A stretch of DNA of 64,000 nt, from assembly GCF_018294505.1 (NCBI RefSeq), contig NC_057810.1:708548336-708612335 (forward strand). Direction: 5' to 3'. Source of the stretch: Triticum aestivum (lineage: Eukaryota > Streptophyta > Magnoliopsida > Poales > Poaceae). Positions 23,217-35,621 of this stretch are shown here, in pieces. A program made the translations under genes and the position numbers. The notes under the pieces are model-generated. The model ran no database searches and was not told the origin of the DNA. It was given only the letters and a program-made list of their open reading frames with translations. Numbering within the stretch: the first letter of the stretch is position 1; each line of letters starts with the position of its first letter.

Positions 23217-23780
23217 GTACCATCGGCACCGTTTCTAGAGGCCTCAGATCTTCTTCCCCGCCCCCGACAGTCACACCAGCATCATCACCATCCTCCATGT
23301 CCAACCCAATGATGCTGAGGTCCACAAGGCTATGCCAAAGAGGTCATACACTCGTCGCATCACTTTGTTTCTCCATTCCTTTGTTCTTCCAATTCATGTG
23401 AGCCAAACACCCAGGTTGACTAAAATCCTATGTTTCCAAATGCTCTGTTTTGCATGTGCATTCCTATCATATTCCTGTGTTTTTCCTGTCCCTGCATTTA
23501 TAGAATCCTCCAATTCTAAGGAGCCCTTACAGATTTACTTCATTTTTAGATTGGCGTCAAAGAAAACTCTGTGTGTTATGTCCTACTCCTGCTATGCCGT
23601 CATCCACCCCACCTGAGGTGCACCATCGACATAAGCATTCACTATAGCAGAGATCCCCCCTGCAGACTTTCTTTCGCTGCCTCAGGTCATCTTCCCCGTT
23701 GCTGGAAGCCACGCCAACTGCATTACCATCATCGACTGAGCAGATGAACCTGAGGACTAGACAGTTCCGGAAGAGAGGTC
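23217..23780 (+). pseudogene. Two duplicated exon modules (type 1) of the host-element gene
   Basis: Two related blocks, about 23217-23338 and 23656-23779, each go from a CCTCAGRTCWTCTTCCCCG-like stretch to an A-R-G codon run ending at a GT that could be a splice donor (AAGAG then GTCA). Read in register they give PSSMSNPMMLRSTRLCQR and PSSTEQMNLRTRQFRKR, clearly homologous. The intervening sequence is intron-like. They resemble the module duplication further down the same strand. No function can be assigned. Confidence 0.4.
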
Positions 23781-24044
23781 ACAGTCTTTCGTTTTTGCTT
23801 ACGTTATACATTGGTTATTATTACCTGCTACTTTATCGTTCAATCTTGAGTTTTGAATTGCCCATGGGTCTCATATCGAGCCAGCAACGAATAGTATCTG
23901 TCTACTATCTGTTTCATCTGGGGTCTTCTATGTGGTTCATGTTGGGTGGGCAACAAACAATAGATGATCCATTGTCTATCTTTTTAAACTGAAGCTATAA
24001 TCTACCTGCTATCATTAGTTTTGGATCCATCCACTCATTTGCTA

Positions 24045-24049
24045 CCATC
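24045..24049. repeat. Target-site duplication CCATC, left of Gypsy-1
   Basis: CCATC precedes the LTR start at 24050 and is repeated exactly at 37061-37065. Confidence 0.92.
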
Positions 24050-24534
24050 TGTTGGGGATATTACCACTAGGCGTAAACCGGCCTACTTGGGCCGGGTTAA
24101 CTTCATTAGTGGCGTAAACAGATGAAGGCCCAAGGCCTGTAGTCGGTTAGAACATGTAGCCGTAAACCGGCCTGATGTATGACTTGTATTGTAAGTAAGG
24201 AATAGAGAGATACCAACCGGAATACGAGTATGAACCAGTTAGGACTCTATGGACCGACGGGCGTCACCCGTGTATATAAGGGGACGACCCGGTGGCGGTT
24301 CAAGGACAGACAACCACAACTCGAGCCTAGGCGAAGCTTGTTTGCTCCCTAGCCATCGAGACCACATCAATTCCATCACAACTAGACGTAGGCTTTTTCC
24401 TTCGTCGAAGGGGCCGAACTAGTATAAACCCCTCGTGTCTTTGTGTCCGCTTTAACCCCTTCAAGTAAACTCGTAGCGATGGCTCCACGACTAAGTCCTT
24501 TCGCTAGGACATCTGCCGTGACAAATCCACGACA
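24050..24534 (+). repeat. 5' LTR of Gypsy-1 (485 bp)
   Basis: It starts TGTTGGGGATATTACC and ends CCACGACA. A TATATAAGG box is at 24273-24281. It is repeated at 36576-37060. Confidence 0.93.
24273..24281 (+). promoter_or_regulatory. TATA box in Gypsy-1 LTR
   Basis: TATATAAGG lies in the middle of the LTR, suitably placed for the genomic transcript start. Confidence 0.65.
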
Positions 24535-24554
24535 GTTGGCACCCACCGTGGGGC
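24535..24554 (+). promoter_or_regulatory. Primer binding site of Gypsy-1
   Basis: GTTGGCACCCACCGTGGGGC immediately follows the 5' LTR, the usual position for a tRNA-complementary site. The tRNA cannot be identified with certainty from memory. Confidence 0.6.
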
Positions 24555-24622
24555 TATCGCACGATGGTTTGACGATCTTGGAGGGCAAGCTCAAGGGACT
24601 CGAAGGCTATGTTGTGGGCCGG

Positions 24623-26651
24623 ATGACCAAGAGTTGTCGCGGTAGGATCTACATCGACGATGCAGGATGGGGTCCCGAGGCCGATTCAATCGAGTACGGG
24701 TACCGGGTCCCCTTCGGCGGTATACACGTTTTCATTGGCAAGATCGGTGAGCCTGGGCCTGAGCCGGACATCTGCACCGACCTCGTCGAGACGGCTCAGC
24801 GTGCGAGTTATCCATGGAGGAGAGCGGGAGGACGAGTCAGAACACGGTAGCGAGACCGTCGTCTATTCCGGCGACGAGTCCTCGACCGGAGAGACCGAAT
24901 CGCTATACCAGTTGCAAGACGACCAGGTTAGGGGCTGTTCCGATGGCGACAGTATTCCGGACCCCCCAGGCCCGGTCAACCGGGTTGGAATATTCATGGC
25001 CGGCACCCAGGCGGCGAACCACTCTTCGACCGCCGCAGCAATGCTCTCCGGATCAGCAGCGGCAGCGGCAGCAGGGGCAGGAGGCCTTATGCGCCCGCCG
25101 GTTCAAGTCCTATCCGACCTGTTTGACACACTGGCCGCGCTTATGGTGGAAGCCAATCCGGCGGATCAGGAGGCTCATGATGCAGAAATTGCAAAGGTGA
25201 AAGAACAGATCGCGCGAGCCAAAGCGGATCTGGCGGCAGAGAAGGATAGGATGGCGGCAGAGCGGGCCGCTTTGGACGCCCAGGCCTATAAGCTCATGCT
25301 TGACCAGAATGCATCACAGGAGGTTTTGAAGCGGAAGCACAGATCACGCCTGCCGTTAGGGTTTGACCCCCGAAATCTCTTTCACACTCCAGGAGCTGGA
25401 CCCAGTAATCCGCCGCAGTACCCGGAGACAAACCGGATTGAGGCACCAGGACCAGGGGCGACGGTCCAACCTCGCCTGATGGAACCTCCTCACCAAAACA
25501 TTGTGGATCCTCCGCCGGTCCAGACGCCCCCGGGTCATTATTCGAATCCTATGGACAACCTTGTTGCGGACGTTGCACGATTAGAGGCCATCCCAGTCGA
25601 AGGGGATTCTCCGCAAGCGATAGAGACGCGCCGGGTTAAGGAGCTTCTCCGGACTGCGCTGATTCAGCAGGAGGCATACTCATACAGCCGTGATCGGATT
25701 CATTCTACGCCCCGTCCGAGCCGGAGCTATAGCAGGCGCATGGATGAACGGGCCATATCAAGCAATGCGCGAGGCCATGAAGCGGCCCGTGGTAATGACC
25801 CGGCAGGTGGTGTTGGCGATGGTCGGGATGTGTTGGACTGGACCCGGGCACAAAGGGAGGCCGAGTTAGCAGCACAGGATAATGCGGGCCAACTTACACC
25901 GGTTCGTTCTACCACCTTTGCCGGACCAGGAATCACATCCGCTTTGGGAGTGCCTTGCTTAATCCCAGCTTTACGTAATGTGCACCTGCCCAAAGATTTC
26001 AAGGGTCCATGCAAGGTGCCGAATTACACCGCTGATTTATCCCCTGAAGCGTGGGTAGAGAGTTATGAGATGGCCATGGAGATGCTAGACGTGGATGAGG
26101 CTGTGTGTGCAAAATACTTCACCATTATGCTTGAGGGCACGGCTCGTACTTGGTTAAAGAGCCTACCACCCAATTCTATCAGCTCATGGGCCCAGTTGCG
26201 GGCCCGGTTTATACAGAATTTTAAGGATACATGTAAGCAGCCCAAGTCCATACTAGACCTGGCGGCTTGTGTCCAGGAGGAAGGAGAGTCAACGACGCGT
26301 TGGGTGCGCCGCGTTTCGGAAATTTTGCACTCGTCTGACAGGATTAATGCTGACTCTGCGATCTTAACTCTGGAAGGCAACTGCCGGTTTGAGCCTCTAA
26401 AATTGAAATTGGGACGCATGAAGCGGTTCTGTAATGACATGGGAACCCTCATGGCTGCTTTAGTGAAGTATGCTGATTCGGACAGTATCAAGGATCCCGA
26501 ACCTGATGATGATGAAACAGGGAAGGGAAGGAAGAATAGCAACTCTAAACAGCAGCAGTACAAACCGGCGGGTGATGGAAACGGAGGCAAACGCAAGGCG
26601 GAGGGTAGCATGGATTTTATGGCCAACACTAATGCACAGGACAGGGGGTAG
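24623..26651 (+). pseudogene. gag: Gypsy-1 Gag, frameshifted and stopped before the knuckle
   Basis: The likely start is ATG 24623 (MTKSCRGRIYIDDAGWG), after the PBS. This frame reads about 65 residues to ...ETAQRASYPW and then loses register near 24815-24835. From there the frame of 24660 carries on (EDESEHGSETVVYSG...) for about 600 residues to TAG at 26649-26651. Features include an Ala-rich stretch with a coiled coil near 25180-25320, and a retrotransposon Gag capsid domain around 26030-26470 (AWVESYEMAMEMLDVD, ARTWLKSLPPNSISSWAQL, QEEGESTTRWVRRV). The stop lies just before the knuckle, and the frame continues beyond it. Gag forms the particle and packages RNA; this copy is defective. Confidence 0.82.
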
Positions 26652-27803
26652 CGGCGCAGAGGTAAGGTGGCAAATCGTAATGGGGCCCCCAATCCTAACG
26701 CAAGCCGTTTGAATTATTTGTTGAATCAGCCTTGCCCAAAGCACGGGACGAAGGAGACACCGGCTAACCACCTTTGGAAGGATTGTTATATTATGCAGGA
26801 GTTTCAAAACTCTAATGCCTTCCGGTATGACCATGGGTCAGGTGGCAGTTCGGGATCCGGTTTACACGGTCCGGGTCACGATGGAGCTTCCGGTTCAGGT
26901 TTCAATCAGGGCGGTCACAATAGCCAGAATAATCAGAACGGCCAGCAGCAGCAGCAGCAGCAGTCAGGTTATCAGAGCCAGCCAAAGCAGTTGAGCAATG
27001 GGCAATACCATGTCTTCACAACTGGCTTGGATAAGCGCGACCGAAAACTCCACAAGCGAGCGGTGAATTCTGTTGAACCGGCCTTACCACGTTACTTACG
27101 CTGGTCAGAGCAGCCCATCGTGTGGAGCAGAGAAGATCACCCGCCCCGGGTTGATAATCCGGGCCAGTTAGCATTAATGGTGGACCCTCAGGTGGGGGGT
27201 TATAAGTTCACCAAGGTGCTCATGGATGGAGGAAGCAGTATTAACATACTATACTATGAGACATTCCGGCGCATGGGACTAACAGACAAGGATCTCAGAC
27301 CGTCGAATATGGTATTCCATGTTGTTGTGCCAGGCAAGTCTGCATATCCTGTTGGTAAGATAGCCCTAGATGTGGCTTTTGGGGACGAGCACGACTCTCG
27401 GTCGGAAAAATTAAACTTCGAAGTGGTGAAGATCCGGAGCCCGTATCACGCCTTGTTTGGGCAGCCGGCTTATGCCAAGTTCATGGCGCGGCCTTGTTAT
27501 ATCTACTTACAGCTCAAGATGCCGGGTTACAAGGGGACGATAACGGTTCACGGGAACTGTAGGATCGCTTTGGAATGTGAAGAGGGTGATGCGGCTTACG
27601 CAGAGTCGGTCTGTGCCACGGAAGAGTTGAAGTATTATAAGGACAATGTCGATCCGGCGGATATGACCCCTTTAAAGAAGCCAACTGCAGAGCATGATTC
27701 AGATCTGAAGTTCAAATCGGCAGCTGAGACCAAGCTTGTTGACTTCGTGCCCGGCGATTCGTCCAAATAGTTCACTATCAGTGCCAACCTGGATCCCAAA
27801 TAG
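26652..27803 (+). pseudogene. pol: Gypsy-1 nucleocapsid knuckle and aspartic protease
   Basis: Same frame as Gag after the TAG. A CHHC knuckle (CPKHGTKETPANHLWKDC, near 26730-26783) is followed by a Gly/Gln-rich linker and a retropepsin-like domain with MDGGSSINILYYETFRRMG around 27221-27277, in which the usual D-S/T-G catalytic triplet reads DGG, as in other plant Tat-lineage elements. Near the end the frame meets TAG at 27768-27770 and TAG at 27801-27803, the second within LDPK-TAG-ES. The protease cleaves the polyprotein. The stop cluster lies exactly at the boundary with RT. Confidence 0.8.
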
Positions 27804-29309
27804 GAAAGCGCGCTCATCGAGTTCATCCGTGAGAATCGGGACATTTTTGCATGGAAGCCGTCTGACATGCCAGGTGTACCGAGGGAACTCGCTGAGCACA
27901 CTCTTAATGTGGATCCTAAGTATAAACCGGTGAAACAGTTCCTCCGCCGGTTTAACGAAGAAAGACGCAAAGCCATTGGAGAGGAAGTGGCCAGGCTTTT
28001 AGCAGCTGGTTTTATTATTGAGGTGTTCCATCCAGAGTGGCTTGCTAATCTGGTGCTGGTTCTTAAGAAAAACGGCACTTGGCGTATGTGTGTGGATTAC
28101 ACAGATCTTAACAAAGCCTGTCCGGCAGATCCTTTTGCCCTCCCCCGTATTGACCAGATCATTGATGCCACGGCGGGTTGTGAGCGTTTGAGTTTTTTGG
28201 ATGCATACTCTGGATATCATCAGATCAAGATGGCGGTTAAGGACCAGGAGAAAACAACATTTATTACTCCCTTTGGAGCCTTCTGCTATGTATCTATGCC
28301 CTTCGGGCTCAAGAGTGCCCAAGCCACCTATCAACAGTGTGTACAGAATTGCCTGCATGAGCAGATCGGCCGCAATGTGCACGCCTATGTGGATGATATT
28401 GTAGTAAAATCAAGACAGAAGGAGACGCTGGTGGATGATTTGAAGGAGACCTTTGACAACTTGCGAGCTTACAAGATGATGCTTAATCCGGCCAAGTGTG
28501 TTTTTGGTGTTCCGGCAGGCAAGTTACTGGGTTTCCTGGTGTCTAACAGAGGGATTGAGGCTAATCCGGAGAAGATTACGGCTATTACATCCCTAGCTAA
28601 ACCGAAGTGTATCAACGATGTTCAGCGTTTGGCGGGCCGAATCGCTGCACTGAGCCGGTTTATCAGCCGCCTCGGGGAGAAGGCTATCCCTTTGTACCAA
28701 ATGCTGAGTAAGACAGACAATTTCGTCTGGAGTCCAGCTGCTGATGAGGCATTTGAGGACCTGAAGCGGCAGTTAGCTAATCCGCCGGTTCTTGCAGCCC
28801 CAGTTGACAAGGAGCCACTATTATTATATGTAGCCGCGAATGCTCGGGCAGTTAGCGTGGCTATTGTGGTGGAACACAAGGAGGCAGGCAAAGAATATCC
28901 GGTTCAGCGGCCGGTTTATTATATCAGCGAGGTGCTTATTGAGTCCAAGCAAAGGTATCCGCATTGGCAGAAGCTGGTCTATGGTGTCTTCATGGCCAGC
29001 CGGAAGTTGAAGCAGTATTTTCAAGGGCACCCCATCACAGTGGTCAGTTCAGCTCCTTTGGGTGATACCATACAGAACCGGGAGGCGACTGGCCGGATTG
29101 CCAAGTGGGCTATAGAGCTTGGGCCGCACGGACTGAAGTATGTACCTCGGACGGTGGTGAAGTCTCAAGCACTTGTTGATTTCATCAATGATTGGACGGA
29201 ATTACAAGCGCCAGAGGAAAAGCCGGATCACACATATTGGACTATTCATTTTGATGGATCCAGGCAATTGGAAGGCTCGGGGGCTGGAGTCGTATTAACT
29301 TCCCCATGA
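27804..29309 (+). pseudogene. pol: Gypsy-1 reverse transcriptase and first RNase H
   Basis: It continues the same frame: ESALIEFIRENRDIFAW, then RT motifs NLVLVLKKNGTWRMCVDYTD, FLDAYSGYHQI, MPFGLKSAQATYQ and the active site AYVDDIVVKS (about 28380-28410). The first RNase H domain follows, but where catalytic Asp is expected it reads LLLYVAANARAVSVA, so this domain is probably inactive, as known for the Tat lineage, which has a second RNase H. The start of that second domain (HFDGSRQLEGSGAGVVL) is visible before TGA at 29307-29309, which interrupts the polyprotein (CGA to TGA would explain it). Confidence 0.86.
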
Positions 29310-31007
29310 GGTGATAAGTTCTGTTATGTTCTCCGCTTAATGTTCCCTTGTACTAACAATGCAGCTGAGTACGAAGCCTTGCTCCATGGTCTCCGGATTG
29401 CTAAAGAGATGAACTTAAGCTGGGTTAATTGCTTCGGTGACTCGGACCTTGTGGCTCAACAGGTGTCTGGCACTTGGGATTCTAAGGACCTGCTCATGGC
29501 TGCATATCGTCGGGAAGTGGATAATGTTGCAGGTTGCTTCAAGGGTTATCAAGTGGATCATGTGGACCGTCCGAAGAATGAAGCGGCGGACGCCTTAAGC
29601 CGGTTAGGTTCTCAGCGCAAACCGGTCCCGCCCAATGTCTTTTTGGACGTGTTGCACAATTCGTCAGTCCAGCTCCCAGGTGAAGCGGATTTGGCTATTC
29701 CTGACCCGGAGGCTCAATTGGTGGCAGCATTACATGCTATTCCGGATTGGACGATTCCTTATATTGCATACATGACCCGGGGGGAGTTGCCAGAAGATGC
29801 AATCCTAGCAAGACAGATAGTCCGGCGATCCAAGTCCATGACGATTCTCAATGGTGAATTGCATCGTTGCAGTATATCCGGGGCGTTTCAACGTTGTGTT
29901 TCTCCTGAGGAAGGTTGTGAAATCTTAAGAGAAATCCATGAGGGGGATTGTGGACACCACGCCGGTTCAAAGTCCCTGGTGGCAAAGGCATTTCGTCACG
30001 GGTTTTACTGGTTGACAGCACATGCTGATGCAGAGGACTTGGTTAAGCGGTGTGATGGATGTCAGAAATTTTCAAGGCGTGCGCATGTGCCGGCTCAAGA
30101 ATTGAGGATGATTCCAATAACATGGCCGTTTGCAACTTGGGGGCTGGATATGGTCGGACCTTTTAAAAGATCCAAGGATAAGAAAACTCACCTTTTGGTA
30201 GCAGTTGATAAATTTACCAAGTGGGTTGAAGCGGAGCCTGTCAGTAAGTGCGATGCAGCAACAGCGGTGCAGTTCATCAAAAAAGTGATTTTCTGGTTTG
30301 GCTTTCCGTACAGTATCATTACTGACAATGGTACCAATTTATCCAAGGGGGCTATGAAGGAGTTCTGTGAACGTGAGCACATCCGACTTGACGTATCATC
30401 AGTAGCACACCCCCAGTCCAATGGACAGGCAGAACGAGCCAATCAAGAGATCTTGCGAGGCATCAAACCCCGGCTTGTGGTCCCATTGCAAAGAACACCG
30501 GGCTGTTGGGTTGAAGAGCTACCATCTGTGCTTTGGAGTATCAATACTACGCCAAACCGGTCCACAGGATACACACCATTTTTTATGGTCTATGGAGCAG
30601 AGGAAGTTCTCCCTAGTGATATCCGGCACGATTCGCCTCGTGTGGCAGCTTATGTTGAAGCGGGCAATGAGACGGCACGGCAAGACGCTTTGGACCTATT
30701 GGACGAAGCGCGTGATCTAGCGGCTGCCCGTTCGGCAATTTACCAACAAGATCTTCATCGCTATCACAGTCGCCGGGTTAGAACCAGAACTTTTCAAGAA
30801 GGAGATTTGGTGCTTCGACTAATCCAGGACCAGACAGATATGCACAAGTTATCCCCGCTTTGGGAAGGACCTTTCGTGGTCAGCAAGAATCTGCACAACG
30901 GGCCGTACTATCTGATTGATATTCGAGAGCATCAAGACTCACGTACATCAGAGGAGGAGACCAACAGGCCGTGGAACATAGCTCATCTTCGGCCTTACTA
31001 TACTTGA
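29310..31007 (+). pseudogene. pol: Gypsy-1 second (archaeal-type) RNase H and integrase
   Basis: Same frame after the TGA. The second RNase H continues with NNAAEYEALLHGLRIA, FGDSDLVAQQV and NEAADALSRLG, giving a complete D-E-D-D set with HFDGS upstream. Integrase has the zinc motif (HEGDCGHHAGSKSLVAKAF to CDGCQKFS), the DDE core (WGLDMVGPF, ITDNGTNLS, SNGQAERANQEIL) and a C-terminal GDLVLRL..WEGPFVV segment. It ends at TGA 31005-31007. From 29310 on, no further stop is seen in this domain, so integrase would be functional if expressed. Confidence 0.86.
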
Positions 31008-32059
31008 GCCATTGGCTCTATCTATGTACATATTATGACAATGTATATTTTATCTTTGATATATCAAACCGGAGCCTCAGCTAAAGCGGGGTCCCTGTCT
31101 TTCTCATCATGCGAGGTTACACGGAGTGGTTCTGTTTAAAGCGGCCTCCGGTTTACCCCTTGACATATGTTTTTTATATATCACTGGGGACCTTGGTCGT
31201 GTCCGAACCAACGAACACCCTTTGATAGGCGACAGCCACGAGATCATTTGGGGACATGGTCAAGTCTGAACCAGTCACGCCTCTTGGTCGGCCTAAGGCC
31301 ACAAAATCACTTGGGGGCATGGTCGAACCCGAACCATTGTCACGCCTCTTGATCTGGCATATATGCCACGAGTCATTTGGGGACCTGGCTGACTTGAATC
31401 ATTGTCACTCCTATTGGGGGCCTTGATCCTGTCCGACCATGGTAATACCATCTGAACAGCTCAGTATAGCATATTTTTGCAAATGGTTTTTATCTTGCCT
31501 TTGCTTCCATGTTGTTTTCATGGTTTGTTCGTTCTTTGCTTTTGTTGGATTTCTTTTATGTCAACAAGCATATTTTTTCCGTTTCAGCCAATGATTTTTG
31601 ATCCCCCTTTAAATCCGGAGGAGTCTGCCTGGTTTACCTTTTCCCTGTTAACATCATGGAGTAACCAGGGGGCTCGTATTAAGTCAGTACGGTTTGTACG
31701 GGAGCTACTTTCTCCCTTTTTGACGGTAATGGTTTATAAACCACCGCTTCAGGCTTGGCTAAAGCCAGCTTTATGCTCAAACATGGCAGGTATTTATGTA
31801 TCAATTATTTGTTATATTACTGATACACATATCAAGATCATAATCTGGCTGACGGTATAACCGCCACCAAAGTTCAAATTTTTCTGATTGCAGGAAATAT
31901 GAACTAAAGTTTTTCAAGCAAAAGCGTCAGTACTTATGCACGAAGGCATATTCCAGGCAGAAGTTTTAACTATCCTATTACAAGGCAGCATGGTGCTCAA
32001 ACAAAATCATTGTTTTTGTGGAAGGATGTTGCAAATAGCTCTTCAAACCGGCTTCCGGT
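31008..32059 (+). repeat. Spacer between pol and aORF of Gypsy-1, with degenerate tandem repeats
   Basis: About 1 kb with no gene. From roughly 31180 to 31430 a 65-75 bp motif recurs about four times (GGGGACMTGGTC.., GAACCattGTCACGCCTCTTG). The remainder is T-rich. Convergent transcripts of pol and aORF would both end in or near this stretch. Confidence 0.55.
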
Positions 32060-32175
32060 TCAAGCCTGCTCCTCATCCTCCGCCGCTTCAGCTTCCTCGT
32101 CTCTACCCATTGGCTGGAAATCAACAGTGGTCCAGTCGATTCCCATTAAAGCTTGGAAAACAACCTCTTCATGGA

Positions 32176-35100
32176 TCAGGGAAGACGGTTCAATATCAGG
32201 GCGTAAGTGTGCTTACGGATTGGAGGAATCAGATTCTCCGCTTCAACAGTTAGGGCAGGCACTCGCTTGTTTTGATTATTATATTGCGCTTGATAATGCG
32301 TCAAATCTGCCTCTTCAGCTAGCTGGCAAGCCAGAGGGCGCACTGCACGGTTTATGGCCCTTAAATCTTCTTCGTTGAATTCAGAGCCATCTTCTTTCAG
32401 ACTGGGATAGCCTTGAGCTGCTTCCACAGGATCGAAGTCGGGCACCCATGCCTTTGCCCGGATTAAGGCATTGATGGCTCCGGTTCGGGCAGCGGATTTT
32501 TTCAGCTCCTCAATTCGGGCTGGAAGCATTGACAACTTGCTAAGAGTGTCCTGGATTAAAGAGGGCGCTGGGTTGTTGTGAGAAGTTGTGGTGATGATCC
32601 GTTGGGCTCCGGTATACAATTGTTCCACCAAGGTGTAGGCAGCTTTCAATTTCTTCCGCACATCATTTCCTAAGTGCCCAATACGTGTGCCTACAACAAG
32701 ATTGGAATGGTCTCAAACCGGATTTACGATACAGCAGATTCAAATTTATCGTAGAAGTTATAAGGAGCTTACCAAAGATTGCAGCAGTCATGGAGTGTAT
32801 TTGCCGCTGTACGGCCGTCAGTTCATCCACCACCAGTTTAAGGGCCGCTTCAGCATTTTCCGCTCTTTTGGTTAAACCGGCCTTCTCAGTGGCCCAGTCA
32901 GCCCGCTCTTTCTTGAAGCCTTCTTTCAGCCGTTCAGCAGTGCTCAAAGCGCTGGTTAATTCTTGCTTGGCCTTATCTGTTTCAGCCTGCTGGGTCTTCA
33001 GGGCCTCCTGCAAATTGGCAATCCGGTCCTGCTTGATTTTCACCTCAGCCTGCATATAGATGGCATTTTAAGCTTTGCACAGGCGATCCAAGAAATGGAA
33101 GTATCAACCACATAACAAAGTTATATGCCTGATACTTGGGGGCTAATGCACCTTCAATTTTTTGTATATTGCTAGATTACAAAGTCCCAAGCTCAATACA
33201 AGTATTCAACTTGGCACTTGGGGGCTAATAGCTATTTGATCAAGTTATGTTCTAAGGACAACTTTTTTATTTTTTTTGAGCCCCGGTTTACTTATGCTAA
33301 GTTAGACCGGCCCTCGAGGGTTATGCCGACGGATTTCAAAAATGTTCAGGATCAAGTCCCGGTTTGACCAAGGTCACAAACTGGCCCTTGGGGGATACAA
33401 GGATGAATGCAATGGCAGAAAGGAAAGAAGGAATTTACCTCAAATTTATCCCTCATCATTTTGACCAGGCCAGCTTCACAGTCACGGCTAGTGTAAAGCC
33501 GGTTTAAATAGCCAGAGTGAAGATCTTGAGCATTCAGAGCGGCGTATGTCTCTAATTCAACATCCCATTTTCCTTTGTTCAAAGGGGAAGAATCCTCTTT
33601 GATGGTATGCCTGGTAAGGGTGGCAGGATTCCCGGGTTCAGAGCGGCCTACGCCGGTAATCACAACATCATCATCTTTTGACTCGCCGGTTTGGGTTGGC
33701 GCGGCTGGTTTGTCAGCAGGAGTGTGGGATTTCTCAATCTAGACAGAGCTGGCAGGCGGATCAGCAGAGGATGGAGTATGAATAAGACCTTCTTCAGGGA
33801 TAACGTCGTCTTGCAGAGGAGGATCATTGGGGATATCTTCACAAGTAAACACTTCATGATCCGGTGCTTGGTCATGTTCTGGGGCCACATCTTCTTCAGC
33901 CGCTCTATCCAGGCGGGCCTTCTTGCTTGGTTTCGGTTTAGCCCTGAAAGAAAAATAAAAAGTCAAGGAAAAGCGTAAGCCATTGCGCAGTATACTGGAA
34001 GCATATGCTTGATTTAACTTACCCAGCAACTGTTTTCAAAGGTGGTAGCTGGGTGGCCGACGATTCACCAGACGATGAATGAGAAGTGACCTGGTAATCG
34101 GAGTCGGATGGATTAAGAGGTTGACGGAAGATACCCGCTTTAGGATTTAAATCAATAAAAAGGTCGGAGACCTCGGAGCGGCGTTTTTGAACCGGACTGT
34201 TCGGTAAACCGGCAGAAGTAACTACCTGGCCGCTGTGCCGGGTTGTGCGGCGAGCTTCGTGTTGCTGGGTCTTCATAAGAAAGTTGGGATCCAAATAAGC
34301 AAGAGGATGAGAAAATTTAACTTTCCAGTTTGTCCGGCGAGATTTTGGCAAAGGCAAGATTTCTGAATCAGAAGAGAGAATAGTTACCTCAACGAAGCCC
34401 GCATTGCTGGCCTCAGCGTCATCCTGACAAGCATCATCATCAATAAGGCAGGTAAAAGGTAAGCCAAGTGAATCAAGTTCTACCTCAAGATCCGGATTAC
34501 CCACATCATCATCAATGGCTGGGTCAGATGAAGCGGTGGTTTTTCTTTTACGAGCTGGTTTCTTGATAGCCTTGGCCTTGGGCCGGGTTGGCCGCCCTGC
34601 CTTCTCCGTTTCATCTTGTGAAAGCTTCTTGCTCCAAAACGGATTATCACTCTGGATCAACAATAATTAAAGGTCAGACAGATAAAGCAGTAACAGGTTC
34701 AATAATAAAGCAAGTAAAATCTTACCGCTGGCGGTTCGTTGGTGGTGCAGTAAGGAAGCAGACCGGTTTGAGCACAGAGGTGCTCTGGTTCATTCAACAT
34801 CTTCTTTACAGATTCTGTGACTTCGTCATCGGAGACCTGGATTTTGATATGTCGGAGTGGGTCATCGACACTGCCAGTATATTCGCACATCAAACCAGGG
34901 CGCCGGCTTAGAGGCAGAATGCTCCATGATATCCAGCAGCGTGCATGGTCTATTCCTGTTAAACCATTGGCCATGAAGGCCCGGAGCTTGGACAGTTGAG
35001 GGGCATATTTAATTCTCTCCTTGGCGCTTAGCCTTTGTGGAAAAGGGTGAGTGTTGCTGAGCCGTTCCGGACGGAAGCCAGGCAAGGGATTTTCATTGTC

Positions 35101-35613
35101 AGGGGAGGTATCCTTGCAATAAAACCAAGTTGCGTTCCACTCCTTGGGGTGAGTATGGAGTTTGACGTGGGGATAGGTGATTTCCTTCCTCTTCTGAATG
35201 GCCATACCGCCCAGTTTAGTATTAGGGCCGTCGGTGAATTCAGTACGGGGGTTTAGATGAAAGAGATCTCTAAATAACTCGACTGAAGGCTCCTCTTGAA
35301 GGTATGCCTCAGAAAGTACTTGAAAGTGACATAGATTGGTGACGGAGTTGGGGCCAGTATCCTGTGGACGGAGTTGAAAGTTGGCTAACATATCCCGATA
35401 AAATTTAGAGCTGGGCGGTTTGAAGCCCCGGGCCATGTGATCTGCGAAGACCACGACCTCTCCTTCCTGGGGCATGGGAGGACATTCATCTCCAGGAACC
35501 CTCCAGTGAATCGTATCTTTGCTATCCAAAGCGCCGATCAGGACTAGATCGTCCAGCTGTGATTCTGTGACACGGGAGGGAACCCAGTTGCACTCGTACA
35601 CTTGTTTGGCCAT
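32176..35613 (-). pseudogene. Antisense accessory gene (aORF) of Gypsy-1, Transposase_28-type, five coding exons
   Basis: A gene opposite to gag-pol. Coding exons on the - strand are 35613-34726, 34651-34023, 33943-33439, 33049-32773 and 32690-32176. All four introns have GT-AG ends and the phases join perfectly (888+629+505+277+515 = 2814 nt, 938 codons). Exon 1 matches the 'putative gypsy type transposon' domain of plant elements (residues about 1-250, FADHMARGFKPPSSKFYRDML). Exons 2-3 are acidic and Lys/Arg-rich, nuclear-protein-like. Exon 4 is a coiled coil and exon 5 is helical. One in-frame TAG (33741-33739) breaks exon 3. A shifted frame could extend the C terminus to 32060. Function is unknown; related aORFs occur in Retand/Grande-type elements. 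Its own promoter is proposed at 36334-36341. Confidence 0.78.
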
Positions 35614-35621
35614 GAAGAGAT

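Noticed and set aside
24443..24622. Gag start at ATG 24443
   Set aside because: It lies inside the 5' LTR and upstream of the PBS. ATG 24623 in the same frame is the better start.
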